Assembly: GCA_041744575.1 (NCBI GenBank) | Contig: JBGTKP010000057.1 | Coordinates: forward strand, 38,260 to 102,259 | Reading direction: 5' to 3' | DNA: 64,000 nt | Source: JTS-RE37 sp041744575 | GTDB taxonomy: Bacteria; Bacteroidota; Bacteroidia; Flavobacteriales; Flavobacteriaceae | Shown here: positions 15,317-23,973 of the stretch, one piece after another | Position numbering within the stretch: position 1 is the stretch's first letter | How the letters are laid out: the number at the start of each line of letters is the position of its first letter | Translations under genes and position numbers: made by a program | Notes under the pieces: model-generated | Told to the model about the DNA's origin: nothing | Database searches by the model: none | Seen by the model: the letters and a program-made list of their open reading frames with translations, nothing else

Positions 15317-15979
15317 ATGAATAAAATACGGTCTATTTCATCTCCTGAAACTACTCAGGCATCCTCCGACCCCGGACTTCGAAACAAGATCGGGAACCGG
15401 GACGTATTGGTCATAGACAATTATGACAGTTTTACCTATAACCTGGTGCATTATCTTGAAGATTTGGATGCCACGGTCACGGTTAGGCGGAATGACCAGA
15501 TCACCCTGGATGAAGTTGCCGTTTTTAACAGGATATTATTATCCCCGGGTCCTGGAATCCCGGATGAAGCCGGGCTGCTGAAAGAAATCATTGCCCGATA
15601 TGCGCCGTCTAAAAGTATCTTTGGAGTCTGTCTGGGCCTGCAGGCCATTGGTGAGGTTTTTGGCGGGACCCTGATCAATCTTCGCGAGGTATATCATGGT
15701 GTTTCATCTTCCATTCGCATTCTGATGGAAGATCCGCTTTTTAACGGCCTGCCTGCAGAGCTGGAAGTTGGCAGATATCACTCATGGGTGGTAGACCCTG
15801 CTGTTCCGGATCAGCTCCGGGTGACTTCAGTGGACGAAAACGGACACGTAATGTCACTGCGCCATAACGAATTTGATGTATGTGCGGTGCAATTCCATCC
15901 GGAATCCGTACTTACGCCACATGGAAAAAAGATCATCGAAAACTGGCTCCTTTCCTGCGATCAAAAGAAATACTCATGA
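15317..15979 (+). CDS. trpG: Anthranilate synthase component II (glutamine amidotransferase)
   Basis: A 220-residue class I amidotransferase that supplies ammonia to TrpE. The domain starts at about residue 32 (VLVIDNYDSFTYNLVHYLE). The catalytic Cys is in GVCLGLQAIGE and the His-Glu pair in VQFHPESVLT. The first 30 residues are an extension not typical of the family, so a later non-ATG start is possible. It follows trpE by 66 bases and its stop overlaps the trpD start (ATGA). Confidence 0.95.
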   Translation: MNKIRSISSPETTQASSDPGLRNKIGNRDVLVIDNYDSFTYNLVHYLEDLDATVTVRRNDQITLDEVAVFNRILLSPGPGIPDEAGLLKEIIARYAPSKSIFGVCLGLQAIGEVFGGTLINLREVYHGVSSSIRILMEDPLFNGLPAELEVGRYHSWVVDPAVPDQLRVTSVDENGHVMSLRHNEFDVCAVQFHPESVLTPHGKKIIENWLLSCDQKKYS

Positions 15980-16968
15980 AGGATACGCTGAACAGATTGA
16001 TCAATCACGAAAGGCTCTCCAAGGAAGACGCCCGAAATATTCTCGTGAATATAGCACAGGGAAGGTACAATACCAGCCAAATTGCCGCCTTCTTAACCGT
16101 GTACATGATGCGTAGCATCAGCATCGAGGAACTTGAGGGTTTCCGGGATGCGCTTCTCGAACTCTGCCTTGCGGTAGATCTTTCTGAATACCACCCCATG
16201 GACCTTTGTGGAACGGGGGGTGACGGGAAGGACACTTTTAACATTTCGACCCTCGCTTCATTTGTCACCGCCGGAGCCGGGATACCTGTAACAAAACATG
16301 GGAATTACGGGGTGTCATCCAAATGCGGGAGCAGCAATGTCCTGGAATTTCTTGGAATTACCTTTAGCAATGATGCCGATTTTCTGAGAAAATCCCTCGA
16401 TAGGGCAGGGATTTGTGTTCTGCACGCCCCCCTGTTTCATCCCGCAATGAAGAATGTAGCCCCGATCCGGAAAGACCTGGCTGTCAAAACCTTTTTTAAT
16501 ATGCTGGGGCCTATGGTCAACCCTGCATTTCCAAAATATCAGATCGTTGGCGTATTCAACCTTGAGCTTGCACGCATGTATGGCTATCTTTATCAGAACA
16601 CGGATATTCAATTTACCATCCTGCACAGCCTGGACGGTTATGATGAAATCTCTCTGACCGGCCAGACAAAAACAATATCCAATGACAGGGAGGACCTCCT
16701 CACCCCCTCAGATTTTGGGGTAAACGCCGTGCTCCCGACTGATATTGGCGGAGGTGAGAGCATTGATGAAGCGGCCCAGACCTTCATGAATATTCTCCAG
16801 GGTAAGGGAACAGACCCTCAGGTCCACGTTGTCTGTGCGAATGCAGGGATCGCCATTGCGACAGCCCGGAATCTGTCAGTAAAGCAGGGCTTTGAAATTG
16901 CCAGGGAATCCCTGAACAGCGGAAATGCCCTGAAAGCATTAAAGAAATTACAGGAGGTAAGTGCATGA
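15976..16968 (+). CDS. trpD: Anthranilate phosphoribosyltransferase
   Basis: A 330-residue enzyme starting MKDTLNRLINHERLSKEDA; an upstream in-frame extension lies in the trpG coding region and is rejected. It transfers the phosphoribosyl group of PRPP to anthranilate. The PRPP-binding glycine motif CGTGGDGKDTFNIST and the KHGNYGVSSKCGSSNVLE segment are present. It overlaps trpG upstream and trpC downstream by 4 bases each. Confidence 0.97.
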   Translation: MKDTLNRLINHERLSKEDARNILVNIAQGRYNTSQIAAFLTVYMMRSISIEELEGFRDALLELCLAVDLSEYHPMDLCGTGGDGKDTFNISTLASFVTAGAGIPVTKHGNYGVSSKCGSSNVLEFLGITFSNDADFLRKSLDRAGICVLHAPLFHPAMKNVAPIRKDLAVKTFFNMLGPMVNPAFPKYQIVGVFNLELARMYGYLYQNTDIQFTILHSLDGYDEISLTGQTKTISNDREDLLTPSDFGVNAVLPTDIGGGESIDEAAQTFMNILQGKGTDPQVHVVCANAGIAIATARNLSVKQGFEIARESLNSGNALKALKKLQEVSA

Positions 16969-17753
16969 GAGATATTCTGACCGAAATAGTAGCGGAAAAA
17001 CACTTGGAAGTCGCTTTGAAAAAATCAGTCGTGCCCAGGAAACAACTTGAAAAATATCAAATGTTTTCAAGAGAGACCATATCAATGAAAGGGAGTATTC
17101 TGAAGCATCCCGGGGGGATCATCGCTGAATTCAAAAGACGGTCCCCGTCCAAATCAGTCATCAATCACGACCTCAGCGTAAAGGAGGTCGTTCTGGGTTA
17201 TGAAGCGGCCGGTGCCAGTGGAATTTCAATTCTCACGGACGGCCTGTATTTTGGCGGTTCTCTTGAGGATCTCCTCTTCGCCAGAGCTTCCGTGGCCCTG
17301 CCCTTATTGCGGAAGGATTTCATAGTTAACGAATATCAGATCATCGAAGCGAAGGCCTCAGGGGCAGATGTTATCCTTTTGATTGCCGCAGTCCTCAGCC
17401 GGGAACAGATCCAACGATTTACCGAATGTGCGAAAGGTCTTGGCCTGGAAGTGTTGCTGGAAGTGCATAGCGAAGCCGAGTATGAGACGTCTGTAATTCC
17501 GGGCCTGGATTTGATAGGGGTTAACAACAGGAACCTGAAAACTTTCCGCGTGGATCTGGATACAAGCAAAACCCTGGCGGGTAAAATATCCCCGGAATTT
17601 ATAAAGATATCAGAAAGCGGGATCGGATCCCCTGAGGATATCCTGGAACTTCGGGCCTATGGGTACAAAGGATTTCTGATAGGTGAACAGTTTATGAAAA
17701 CAGACAACCCGGGTGCCAGTGCAAAAGAATTCATAAACCATCTGCAGCCATGA
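16965..17753 (+). CDS. trpC: Indole-3-glycerol phosphate synthase
   Basis: A 262-residue single-domain TIM-barrel enzyme that closes the indole ring of CdRP. The catalytic Lys region is IAEFKRRSPSKS, then LLRKDFIVNEYQI and GVNNRNLKTF near the substrate site and KISESGIGSPEDI at the phosphate loop. It overlaps trpD by 4 bases. AGGAGGT at 16952-16958, inside the end of trpD, would serve as a Shine-Dalgarno, though it also encodes trpD residues. Confidence 0.97.
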   Translation: MRDILTEIVAEKHLEVALKKSVVPRKQLEKYQMFSRETISMKGSILKHPGGIIAEFKRRSPSKSVINHDLSVKEVVLGYEAAGASGISILTDGLYFGGSLEDLLFARASVALPLLRKDFIVNEYQIIEAKASGADVILLIAAVLSREQIQRFTECAKGLGLEVLLEVHSEAEYETSVIPGLDLIGVNNRNLKTFRVDLDTSKTLAGKISPEFIKISESGIGSPEDILELRAYGYKGFLIGEQFMKTDNPGASAKEFINHLQP

Positions 17754-17784
17754 ACCATTTTTTTTATTATTTACGTGGCTGTTT

Positions 17785-17846
17785 TCAGACCTTCTTTGGG
17801 AAAGTTTTTTCCAAAGGCTTCCATCGCCGCTCTGACAAAAGTCTGA
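17785..17846 (+). other. Structured spacer between trpC and trpF
   Basis: The 97-base trpC-trpF gap holds a hairpin with stem CTTTGGGAAA/TTTTCCAAAG (17794-17816, one G-T pair) nested in an outer inverted repeat TCAGAC (17785-17790) and GTCTGA (17841-17846). The outer 3' arm ends four bases before the trpF ATG. No T-run follows, so it is not an obvious terminator; it could modulate stability or trpF translation. Confidence 0.5.
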
Positions 17847-17850
17847 TATC

Positions 17851-18549
17851 ATGGAGGTAAAGGTATGCGGAATGAATTACAATCCGATGGAGGTGGCAGA
17901 ACTTCATCCTGATTATCTGGGATTCATTTTTTGGAAGTCTTCTGCCAGGGCCTTTACAGGTAATATGGCGGATATTCCGCCAGGAATTAAAAAAGTAGGG
18001 GTATTTGTCGACGCCCCTCTTGAAGAAGTGATAAAAACGAGCCGGTCTTTCCAGCTGCAGGCCGTGCAACTGCACGGAGGTGAAAGCGCCTCTTATTGCA
18101 GCGAGTTGCGGGACCGGTTTCAAAAAGATGTACAGTATGGAAGCACTCCGTCAGGTTCCGACCCTGCGGTTCGGCCACCAGAAATTATTAAAGTATTCCG
18201 GGTCGGGGAGAATTTTGATTTTGGCAGCCTTTTGCCGTACGATTCGGTTTGCGATTATTACCTCTTTGATTCCCGTGGTGTCCTTCCGGGCGGTAACGGA
18301 TATGCATTTGACTGGACCCTCCTGAATGCCTACCCTTCTGCCAAACCATTTTTCCTGAGCGGGGGCATCGGGCCGGGTGATGTGGTAAAAATCAAGTCGT
18401 TTTTTGCGGATACATCTTCGAGGTACTGTCTGGGTATCGATCTGAACAGCAGGTTTGAGATAAGACCCGGTCATAAAGACGTCAGGGAACTCCGGAAATT
18501 TATGGCAGCTCTAGAGCCAGGAGGTTCAACCCAAAACCAATTAAAATGA
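17851..18549 (+). CDS. trpF: Phosphoribosylanthranilate isomerase
   Basis: A 232-residue TIM-barrel enzyme that performs the Amadori rearrangement of phosphoribosylanthranilate. The catalytic Cys is in the N-terminal motif EVKVCGM, and the general-acid Asp region is YYLFDSRG. A phosphate-binding stretch FLSGGIGPGDV follows. It overlaps trpB by 4 bases. It is the only trp gene separated from its predecessor by a long structured spacer. Confidence 0.95.
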   Translation: MEVKVCGMNYNPMEVAELHPDYLGFIFWKSSARAFTGNMADIPPGIKKVGVFVDAPLEEVIKTSRSFQLQAVQLHGGESASYCSELRDRFQKDVQYGSTPSGSDPAVRPPEIIKVFRVGENFDFGSLLPYDSVCDYYLFDSRGVLPGGNGYAFDWTLLNAYPSAKPFFLSGGIGPGDVVKIKSFFADTSSRYCLGIDLNSRFEIRPGHKDVRELRKFMAALEPGGSTQNQLK

Positions 18550-19733
18550 TGAAAAGTTATCAGGCAGATGAAAGAGGTTATTACGGCGAATTCGGCGGGG
18601 CATTTATTCCTGAGATGCTATATCCGAATACCGAAGAGCTGCGTATTAACTATCTGAAAATTATGGAGGACGCTTCCTTTAAGCAGGAATTTGAAGCGCT
18701 CCTTAAAGATTATGCCGGCAGGCCCACTCCATTGTTTTATGCTTCCAGGTTGTCTGAGCATTATCATACCCGGATTTACCTTAAACGCGAAGACCTCTGC
18801 CATACCGGTGCGCACAAGGTGAACAACACTATCGGGCAGATCCTGATGGCGAAAAGACTTGGAAAGAACAGGATCATCGCGGAAACGGGAGCGGGACAGC
18901 ATGGTGTCGCAACGGCCACCGTTTGTGCGCTTATGGGATTGGAGTGCATCGTGTATATGGGCGAAATAGACATCCAGAGACAGGCCCCCAATGTGGCAAG
19001 AATGAAAATGCTGGGTGCCACGGTCCGTCCGGCACTTTCCGGCAGCAGGACCCTGAAGGATGCCACCAACGAAGCCATCAGGGATTGGATCAATAACCCT
19101 GTAAATACCCATTACATTATAGGCTCTGTCGTTGGCCCCCATCCATATCCGGATATGGTTGCCAGGTTCCAGTCGGTGATCTCTGCGGAGATCAGGTCTC
19201 AATTAACTGAAAAGGAGGGCAGACCTGACCCGGATTATGTGATTGCCTGTGTGGGAGGCGGAAGCAACGCGGCAGGGGCCTACTACCATTATCTGGATCA
19301 GCCCTCTGTAGGGATCATTGCCGTAGAAGCTGCAGGAAAAGGCGTAAGTTCCGGAAAAAGCGCCGCCACTTCGGCCCTGGGGCGGGTCGGTATTATCCAT
19401 GGAAGTAAAACTTTGCTGATGCAGACCGGAGACGGACAAATAACGGAACCCTATTCCATTTCCGCCGGCCTTGACTATCCGGGGGTGGGTCCGATGCACG
19501 CTCATTTATATACATCCGGCAGGGGGGAATTCATTTCCATAACCGATGATCAGGCCATGCAGGCAGGAATGAAACTTGCCCGAATGGAAGGTATCATCCC
19601 GGCTATAGAAACCGCCCATGCCTTTGCCGTCCTGGAGGAGAAGGAATTTTTGAAGGATGCTGTCCTGGTAATCAATCTGTCTGGGAGGGGTGATAAAGAC
19701 CTGCAGACCTATATTGACTATTTTAATCTGTAA
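18546..19733 (+). CDS. trpB: Tryptophan synthase beta chain
   Basis: A 395-residue PLP enzyme that condenses indole with serine. The PLP lysine is in EDLCHTGAHKVNNTIGQ and the phosphate-binding glycine loop in CVGGGSNAAGAYY. The N-terminus YYGEFGGAFIPEML is typical of TrpB1. The start at 18546 overlaps the trpF stop; a second ATG follows directly. It forms the channelled alpha2beta2 complex with TrpA. Confidence 0.98.
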   Translation: MMKSYQADERGYYGEFGGAFIPEMLYPNTEELRINYLKIMEDASFKQEFEALLKDYAGRPTPLFYASRLSEHYHTRIYLKREDLCHTGAHKVNNTIGQILMAKRLGKNRIIAETGAGQHGVATATVCALMGLECIVYMGEIDIQRQAPNVARMKMLGATVRPALSGSRTLKDATNEAIRDWINNPVNTHYIIGSVVGPHPYPDMVARFQSVISAEIRSQLTEKEGRPDPDYVIACVGGGSNAAGAYYHYLDQPSVGIIAVEAAGKGVSSGKSAATSALGRVGIIHGSKTLLMQTGDGQITEPYSISAGLDYPGVGPMHAHLYTSGRGEFISITDDQAMQAGMKLARMEGIIPAIETAHAFAVLEEKEFLKDAVLVINLSGRGDKDLQTYIDYFNL

Positions 19734-19780
19734 CAAGGATCTCACCTGAATATAAGAGATATGGAAAAACGCATCAATAA

Positions 19781-20542
19781 ATGAATCGGATCAAGGAAAA
19801 ATTACTGGAAGGAAAAAAGATCCTCTCCATATACTTTACCGCCGGGTATCCGGAACTGCAGGATACGGTCCGGATCATTCGGGACCTTGAAGACAGTGGT
19901 GTGGATATGATTGAGATAGGATTGCCTTTCAGTGATCCTCTGGCCGACGGACCGACCATTCAGGAAAGCTCTGCAAAAGCCCTTAAAAATGGAATGACGA
20001 CAGCCTTGCTTTTCAGGCAAATCAGGGACATTCGCCGGTCTGTAAACATTCCCCTTGTCCTGATGGGTTATTTTAATCCGGTCCTGCAATTCGGTGTGGA
20101 AAAGTTTTGTGAAGAATGCAGCAAGGCCGGTATTGACGGACTCATCCTTCCCGATCTCCCGCTGGATGTTTATCTTGAAGAATATCAGGATATATTCAGT
20201 AAACAGGGCCTGCTGAATATTTTTCTTATCAGCCCTCAGACCAGTGATACAAGGATCAGAGAATTGGACCGGGCCTCCGAAGGTTTTATCTATATGGTCA
20301 GTTCTGCCAGTACTACCGGCAGTAACAAGGAAATCGGAAATGAACAAACGGAATACTTTGAACGGGTGGCAGGGCTGGGTTTGAAAAATCCGCTAATCGT
20401 TGGCTTTGGTATTGATTCTGCCCGTTCCTTTGAGCAGGCTACGGCCAAAACCAATGGTGCCATTATCGGCTCCGCTTTTATCCGGCACCTGACAGATCAC
20501 GGTACAGGCAACATTGCCGATTTTATTAAAAGAATTCGCTAG
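19781..20542 (+). CDS. trpA: Tryptophan synthase alpha chain
   Basis: A 253-residue TIM-barrel lyase that cleaves indole-3-glycerol phosphate to indole. The catalytic Glu is in DMIEIGLPFSDPLADGP, which also holds the Asp, and the phosphate loop is in VGFGIDSARSFEQ. It is the last trp gene. The next coding region begins 28 bases later, so cotranscription with the M20 peptidase is possible. Confidence 0.97.
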   Translation: MNRIKEKLLEGKKILSIYFTAGYPELQDTVRIIRDLEDSGVDMIEIGLPFSDPLADGPTIQESSAKALKNGMTTALLFRQIRDIRRSVNIPLVLMGYFNPVLQFGVEKFCEECSKAGIDGLILPDLPLDVYLEEYQDIFSKQGLLNIFLISPQTSDTRIRELDRASEGFIYMVSSASTTGSNKEIGNEQTEYFERVAGLGLKNPLIVGFGIDSARSFEQATAKTNGAIIGSAFIRHLTDHGTGNIADFIKRIR

Positions 20543-20570
20543 ATTTAGCCATCCATATTTCCGAACCTTC

Positions 20571-22067
20571 ATGAAAATAATCTTTTTCTTATTATTTGCC
20601 TTCCTGTCAGTTATTGGTAAAAGTCAGGAACCTGCCCAGTTAAAATCACAGGTCATGCACAGCATCGATGAGCTCAGGGATTTTATCTCCATCCCCAATG
20701 ATGCCCTGGACCACGCTGATATTAACAGGAACATTTCCTGGCTGACAAAAAAATTCAATGATCGCGGATTCAACACCTCTGTTCTGCCAACTTCCGGGGA
20801 ATCCCTTTTCTTTGCCTCCTTGCCGATGGCTGATGAAAAACCCACCATCCTGTTCTACATGCATTTTGACGGGCAGTCTGTGGATCCATCCAAATGGGAT
20901 CAACCCAATCCCTATGAGGTAGTACTTAAGGCCCCGGAGGGTGAAGGATGGAAGACGGTGCCTTTTACGGAACTGAATGAGGACATTCAATATGACTGGC
21001 GACTCTTTGGCCGTTCAACTTCAGATGACAAGGGACCGATAGTCATGTTCCTGAATGCCATCGATTTAATCAGAAAAAATAAGGAGTCCTTTTCGTTTAA
21101 TATCAAGGTGATCCTGGATGGCGAAGAAGAAAAAAGCAGCGCGCCGCTTCCCGAAGCTGTAAAACAGTACCGGGACCTGCTGGAGGCTGATTTCCTGGTG
21201 ATTGCCGATGGTCCTGTACATTCTTCAGGACAACCCACCGTGGTTTATGGCTGCAGGGGGATCACTACCCTGACGCTTACGACCTATGGCCCCGTGGTAC
21301 CTCAGCATAGCGGGCACTATGGGAATTACGCCCCGAATCCTGCTTTTCAACTGGCACAGTTGTTGGCAGGCATGAAAGGAGCTGACGGGAAGGTAACCAT
21401 TCCGGGATATTATGATGGTATCTCGCTGGATGAGAATTCACTTGAGGTGCTCAGGAGTGTCCCCGATGATCCGGAGGAAATGCGCCGTCACCTCCAGATA
21501 AATACCCCGGAAAATGTGGGGGACTTTTATCAGGAATCCTTACAGTATCCGTCGCTGAATCTTCGTGGGTTGTCCTCCGGGTGGACTGGAGAGAAAGCCC
21601 GGACCATTGTCCCTGAGAGTGCCACGGCCGAACTGGATCTCCGGCTGGTACCCGAAACAGAGGGTAACCGTTTAAAGGACCTGGTCAAAAAATATATCAG
21701 GGAGCAGGGTTATTTCATTACTTCAAAAGACCCGGTGCAGGAAGAACGAATGAAGCATCCCAGGATCCTAAAGGTGATTGAAGGAAGTGTCACGGATGCC
21801 TTTAGGACCGAACTGGAAAATCCTTACGGTAATTTCCTGGTCAACACCCTGAAGAATACCTTTGGCGGGGAGGTGGTTCGAATCCGCATTTCAGGAGGTA
21901 CGGTCCCCATCGCCCCTTTTATCAATGAATTGAAGATCCCTGCATTCATTGTTCCCATGGTCAATCCTGACAATAATCAGCACAGCCCCAATGAGAATCT
22001 AAAGATCGGGCAGATCGCCTATGGCATTCAGGCCTTTTACTCGATTTTCAGCACAGGTCCTGAGTGA
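20571..22067 (+). CDS. M20 family metallopeptidase, exported
   Basis: A 498-residue protein. The ATG at 20571 is chosen because it begins a clear signal peptide (MKIIFFLLFAFLSVIGKSQE); the longer frame overlaps trpA. M20 signatures are visible: YMHFDGQSVDP with the metal His and Asp, RSTSDDKGPIVMFL with the bridging Asp, ILDGEEEKSS with the catalytic Glu pair, and a late HSPNENLKIGQ with a metal His. It is probably a periplasmic di- or aminopeptidase or acyl-amino-acid hydrolase; the substrate is unknown. Its position after trpA may allow readthrough from the trp promoter. Confidence 0.92.
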   Translation: MKIIFFLLFAFLSVIGKSQEPAQLKSQVMHSIDELRDFISIPNDALDHADINRNISWLTKKFNDRGFNTSVLPTSGESLFFASLPMADEKPTILFYMHFDGQSVDPSKWDQPNPYEVVLKAPEGEGWKTVPFTELNEDIQYDWRLFGRSTSDDKGPIVMFLNAIDLIRKNKESFSFNIKVILDGEEEKSSAPLPEAVKQYRDLLEADFLVIADGPVHSSGQPTVVYGCRGITTLTLTTYGPVVPQHSGHYGNYAPNPAFQLAQLLAGMKGADGKVTIPGYYDGISLDENSLEVLRSVPDDPEEMRRHLQINTPENVGDFYQESLQYPSLNLRGLSSGWTGEKARTIVPESATAELDLRLVPETEGNRLKDLVKKYIREQGYFITSKDPVQEERMKHPRILKVIEGSVTDAFRTELENPYGNFLVNTLKNTFGGEVVRIRISGGTVPIAPFINELKIPAFIVPMVNPDNNQHSPNENLKIGQIAYGIQAFYSIFSTGPE

Positions 22068-22079
22068 AGTTGTTGGAAC

Positions 22080-22739
22080 TCATTTTGTCAGGGAGATCAG
22101 GATCACCCCATTGCCACCCCTGGATCCATAGATTGTAGCATCCTCACCTTTTAAAATTTCTATGGTGCGGACTTCAGCCGGGTTCACGAAGGAAATGTCC
22201 GTTACATAAGTGCCGTCTACTACCATGAGCGGATCTGAATTAGCCTCGTCTGTAATACTCGACGTTCCCCTGATCCTGATCTTGGTGCCGGTGACCACCA
22301 CCCCAGAAAACCGCTCCTGGATCATTTCATAAATTGTGTTGTAATTCTTATAATTCTCACGGTCGGTTAGTTTCTCAGCCGTAAGTTCATCTCTGAAACC
22401 CAGAGCCTTCAGTTCCGCCTTATTAATTGAGGCTGTCTCTCTGGGATAACTGAAGTCCGCACGAGGCCTTCCATCGTAGTACAGGGTGAGTAAACCATAT
22501 TTGTGAGAATAAACACTGAGGGTGGTACTCTCTTTACCAAGTGTAACCCGGTAATTGCCCTGTTTGTCCGTCCTGCTTTCCGTAAGAAGTGAGTCCGCAT
22601 AGAGTATGGCCCTGGCCACAGGCCGCCCGTAGAAATCGGATACCCGGCCAGACACGATGATCTTTTCATCCGAAATTTCCTGGGAATAAAGGGAGGTCAA
22701 CCCCGAAATGATCACATAGAAATATATCCTAATAGCCAT
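22080..22739 (-). CDS. Carboxypeptidase-regulatory-like plus TonB-plug domain protein without a barrel
   Basis: A 219-residue protein with a signal peptide (about residues 1-19), a carboxypeptidase regulatory-like beta sandwich (about 27-95, VSGRVSDFYGRPVARAI) and a TonB-receptor plug-like domain (about 130-219, with IRIRGTSSI, PLMVVDG and IEILKGEDATIYGSRGGNG). SusC-type receptors have the same two domains followed by a 22-strand barrel of some 700 residues, which is absent here; the frame ends cleanly at the plug. The role is unknown. Confidence 0.85.
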   Translation of the reverse strand: MAIRIYFYVIISGLTSLYSQEISDEKIIVSGRVSDFYGRPVARAILYADSLLTESRTDKQGNYRVTLGKESTTLSVYSHKYGLLTLYYDGRPRADFSYPRETASINKAELKALGFRDELTAEKLTDRENYKNYNTIYEMIQERFSGVVVTGTKIRIRGTSSITDEANSDPLMVVDGTYVTDISFVNPAEVRTIEILKGEDATIYGSRGGNGVILISLTK

Positions 22740-22955
22740 TTTTTAAAAAAAAGTTGATTCGTAGGATCTGTCCAAGATAGCAATCTGGTTCCATTTATCC
22801 TTTAAATCGAATCAAATCAATGAAAACAGCAGCAAAAAAACAGAGTTACCAAGAGCCAAAATAAAGAGTTAACAATTCCTAACAAAATATTAGGTTCGCC
22901 TTAACTCATATTCCGTTTATGGAATCGTAACTTGTTTTAATTAAAATAAGAAACC

Positions 22956-23099
22956 ATGGGAAATATAAGTGATAATAGAAAATTCAAACCAAAAGTGAAT
23001 CAGTCAAATCCGACAAATCCTACGGGAAATACCAATATTGAAACCAATAAATTCGATATTGAAAAGGCGACTATTAAAAAACAACAAAACAAAAAGTAG
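22956..23099 (+). CDS. Possible small protein (47 residues), unrecognised
   Basis: An ATG-to-TAG frame starting MGNISDNRKFKPKVNQSN, rich in Asn, Lys and Thr and without hydrophobic stretches. It lies alone on the plus strand between two minus-strand genes. No TAnnTTTG box is evident upstream. The composition is plausible for a small basic protein, but I do not recognise a family and it may be chance. Confidence 0.35.
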   Translation: MGNISDNRKFKPKVNQSNPTNPTGNTNIETNKFDIEKATIKKQQNKK

Positions 23100-23122
23100 C
23101 CAGGCCTGAGAATCCGCTGGGT

Positions 23123-23779
23123 TCAAAAAAAGGTTTGGTATTGTAATACCCGGAAATCAACAGTGTTGAATTCCGGGTTTTTTTCTTTAAGCAATTGGTA
23201 GGACTTCATACTACCCACGGCCCTGTTAGCGGCGCCTGAAGGAGCTGTAAGTGATACGGTGCGTATGTTCCTTAACTCGGTCAGCCGGAATTGGTGGATT
23301 CTTGGTACTTCCAAAGAAACAACTTCCAAAGGGATTCCTTCCTGTTTCAGCAATCTCCTGAAAAAATACTCCGGGCCATTCTTGCTGTTACCGCCTGTAA
23401 AGAGAAGGGTGTGCACATTTGGATAATCGCGGAGATAGCCAAGCAGGTCGCGGAGTTGTACATCCTGCATTCCCAGGTCAGAAGCATCCATACGGGTGCG
23501 GCGGGCACTGTTGACAATGTCACAGATGCCGATTTTCCTTTCAAGTAAAAAATCTTTCCTTTGCTGAACCGCACATTCCGTGGTTTCCCAGGATAATTGA
23601 AGATCAAAGATCCTGTCAAGGATCCGCCATAATTGACCATCTGCGCTCCCATAGCAAAAATCTACGTCTCCCGGCTTTAGGTTTCGGGTGGTGAACCGCG
23701 GGGGCGGAAGCGTACCTACAACAAGTTTTGTGGCCTCTCTGAAAATGAACGGCTCGTAAGGATGCGAATGTAGAAACAT
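23123..23779 (-). CDS. Uracil-DNA glycosylase superfamily protein
   Basis: A 218-residue protein with three features of the UDG fold: a motif-A-like loop KLVVGTLPPPRF followed by DFCYGS, the segment GICDIVNSARRTRMDASD, and a motif-B-like loop LTAPSGAANRAVG near the C-terminus. These resemble Mug/UdgX-like members rather than UNG. It may excise deaminated or mispaired bases, but key residues differ and activity is unproven. A MITE-like repeat lies just upstream, between it and pyc. Confidence 0.7.
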   Translation of the reverse strand: MFLHSHPYEPFIFREATKLVVGTLPPPRFTTRNLKPGDVDFCYGSADGQLWRILDRIFDLQLSWETTECAVQQRKDFLLERKIGICDIVNSARRTRMDASDLGMQDVQLRDLLGYLRDYPNVHTLLFTGGNSKNGPEYFFRRLLKQEGIPLEVVSLEVPRIHQFRLTELRNIRTVSLTAPSGAANRAVGSMKSYQLLKEKNPEFNTVDFRVLQYQTFF

Positions 23780-23806
23780 GAAAAGAATGAAATCAGTAAA
23801 ACTATT

Positions 23807-23971
23807 TAACGTGAATTACGGATAAAGCCAATGAAATTGGATTATTCTGTTCCCCAACCCCAAAAGGGAGGAAAAATCCTATAAAAATAGCCCCGATAGA
23901 GAAAATTATTGCCCTTTAGGGATTAGGGAAAGAGAATTTTCGACTTTAAAAGGTTAACCGTTATTCACGCT
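23807..23971 (+). repeat. MITE-like repeat, copy 1
   Basis: About 165 bases bounded by inverted ends AACGTGAATTACGG and CCGTTATTCACG. Internal features shared with copies at 55327, 63285 and 63745 include AAAGGGAGGAAAAATCCTAT, TTATTGCCCTTTAGGG and GGGAAAGAGAATTTTCGACT. The first internal stem has one mismatch (GGATTATTC against GAAAAATCC). It fills the gap between pyc and the UDG-like gene and ends two bases before the pyc stop codon. Confidence 0.92.
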
Positions 23972-23973
23972 TC

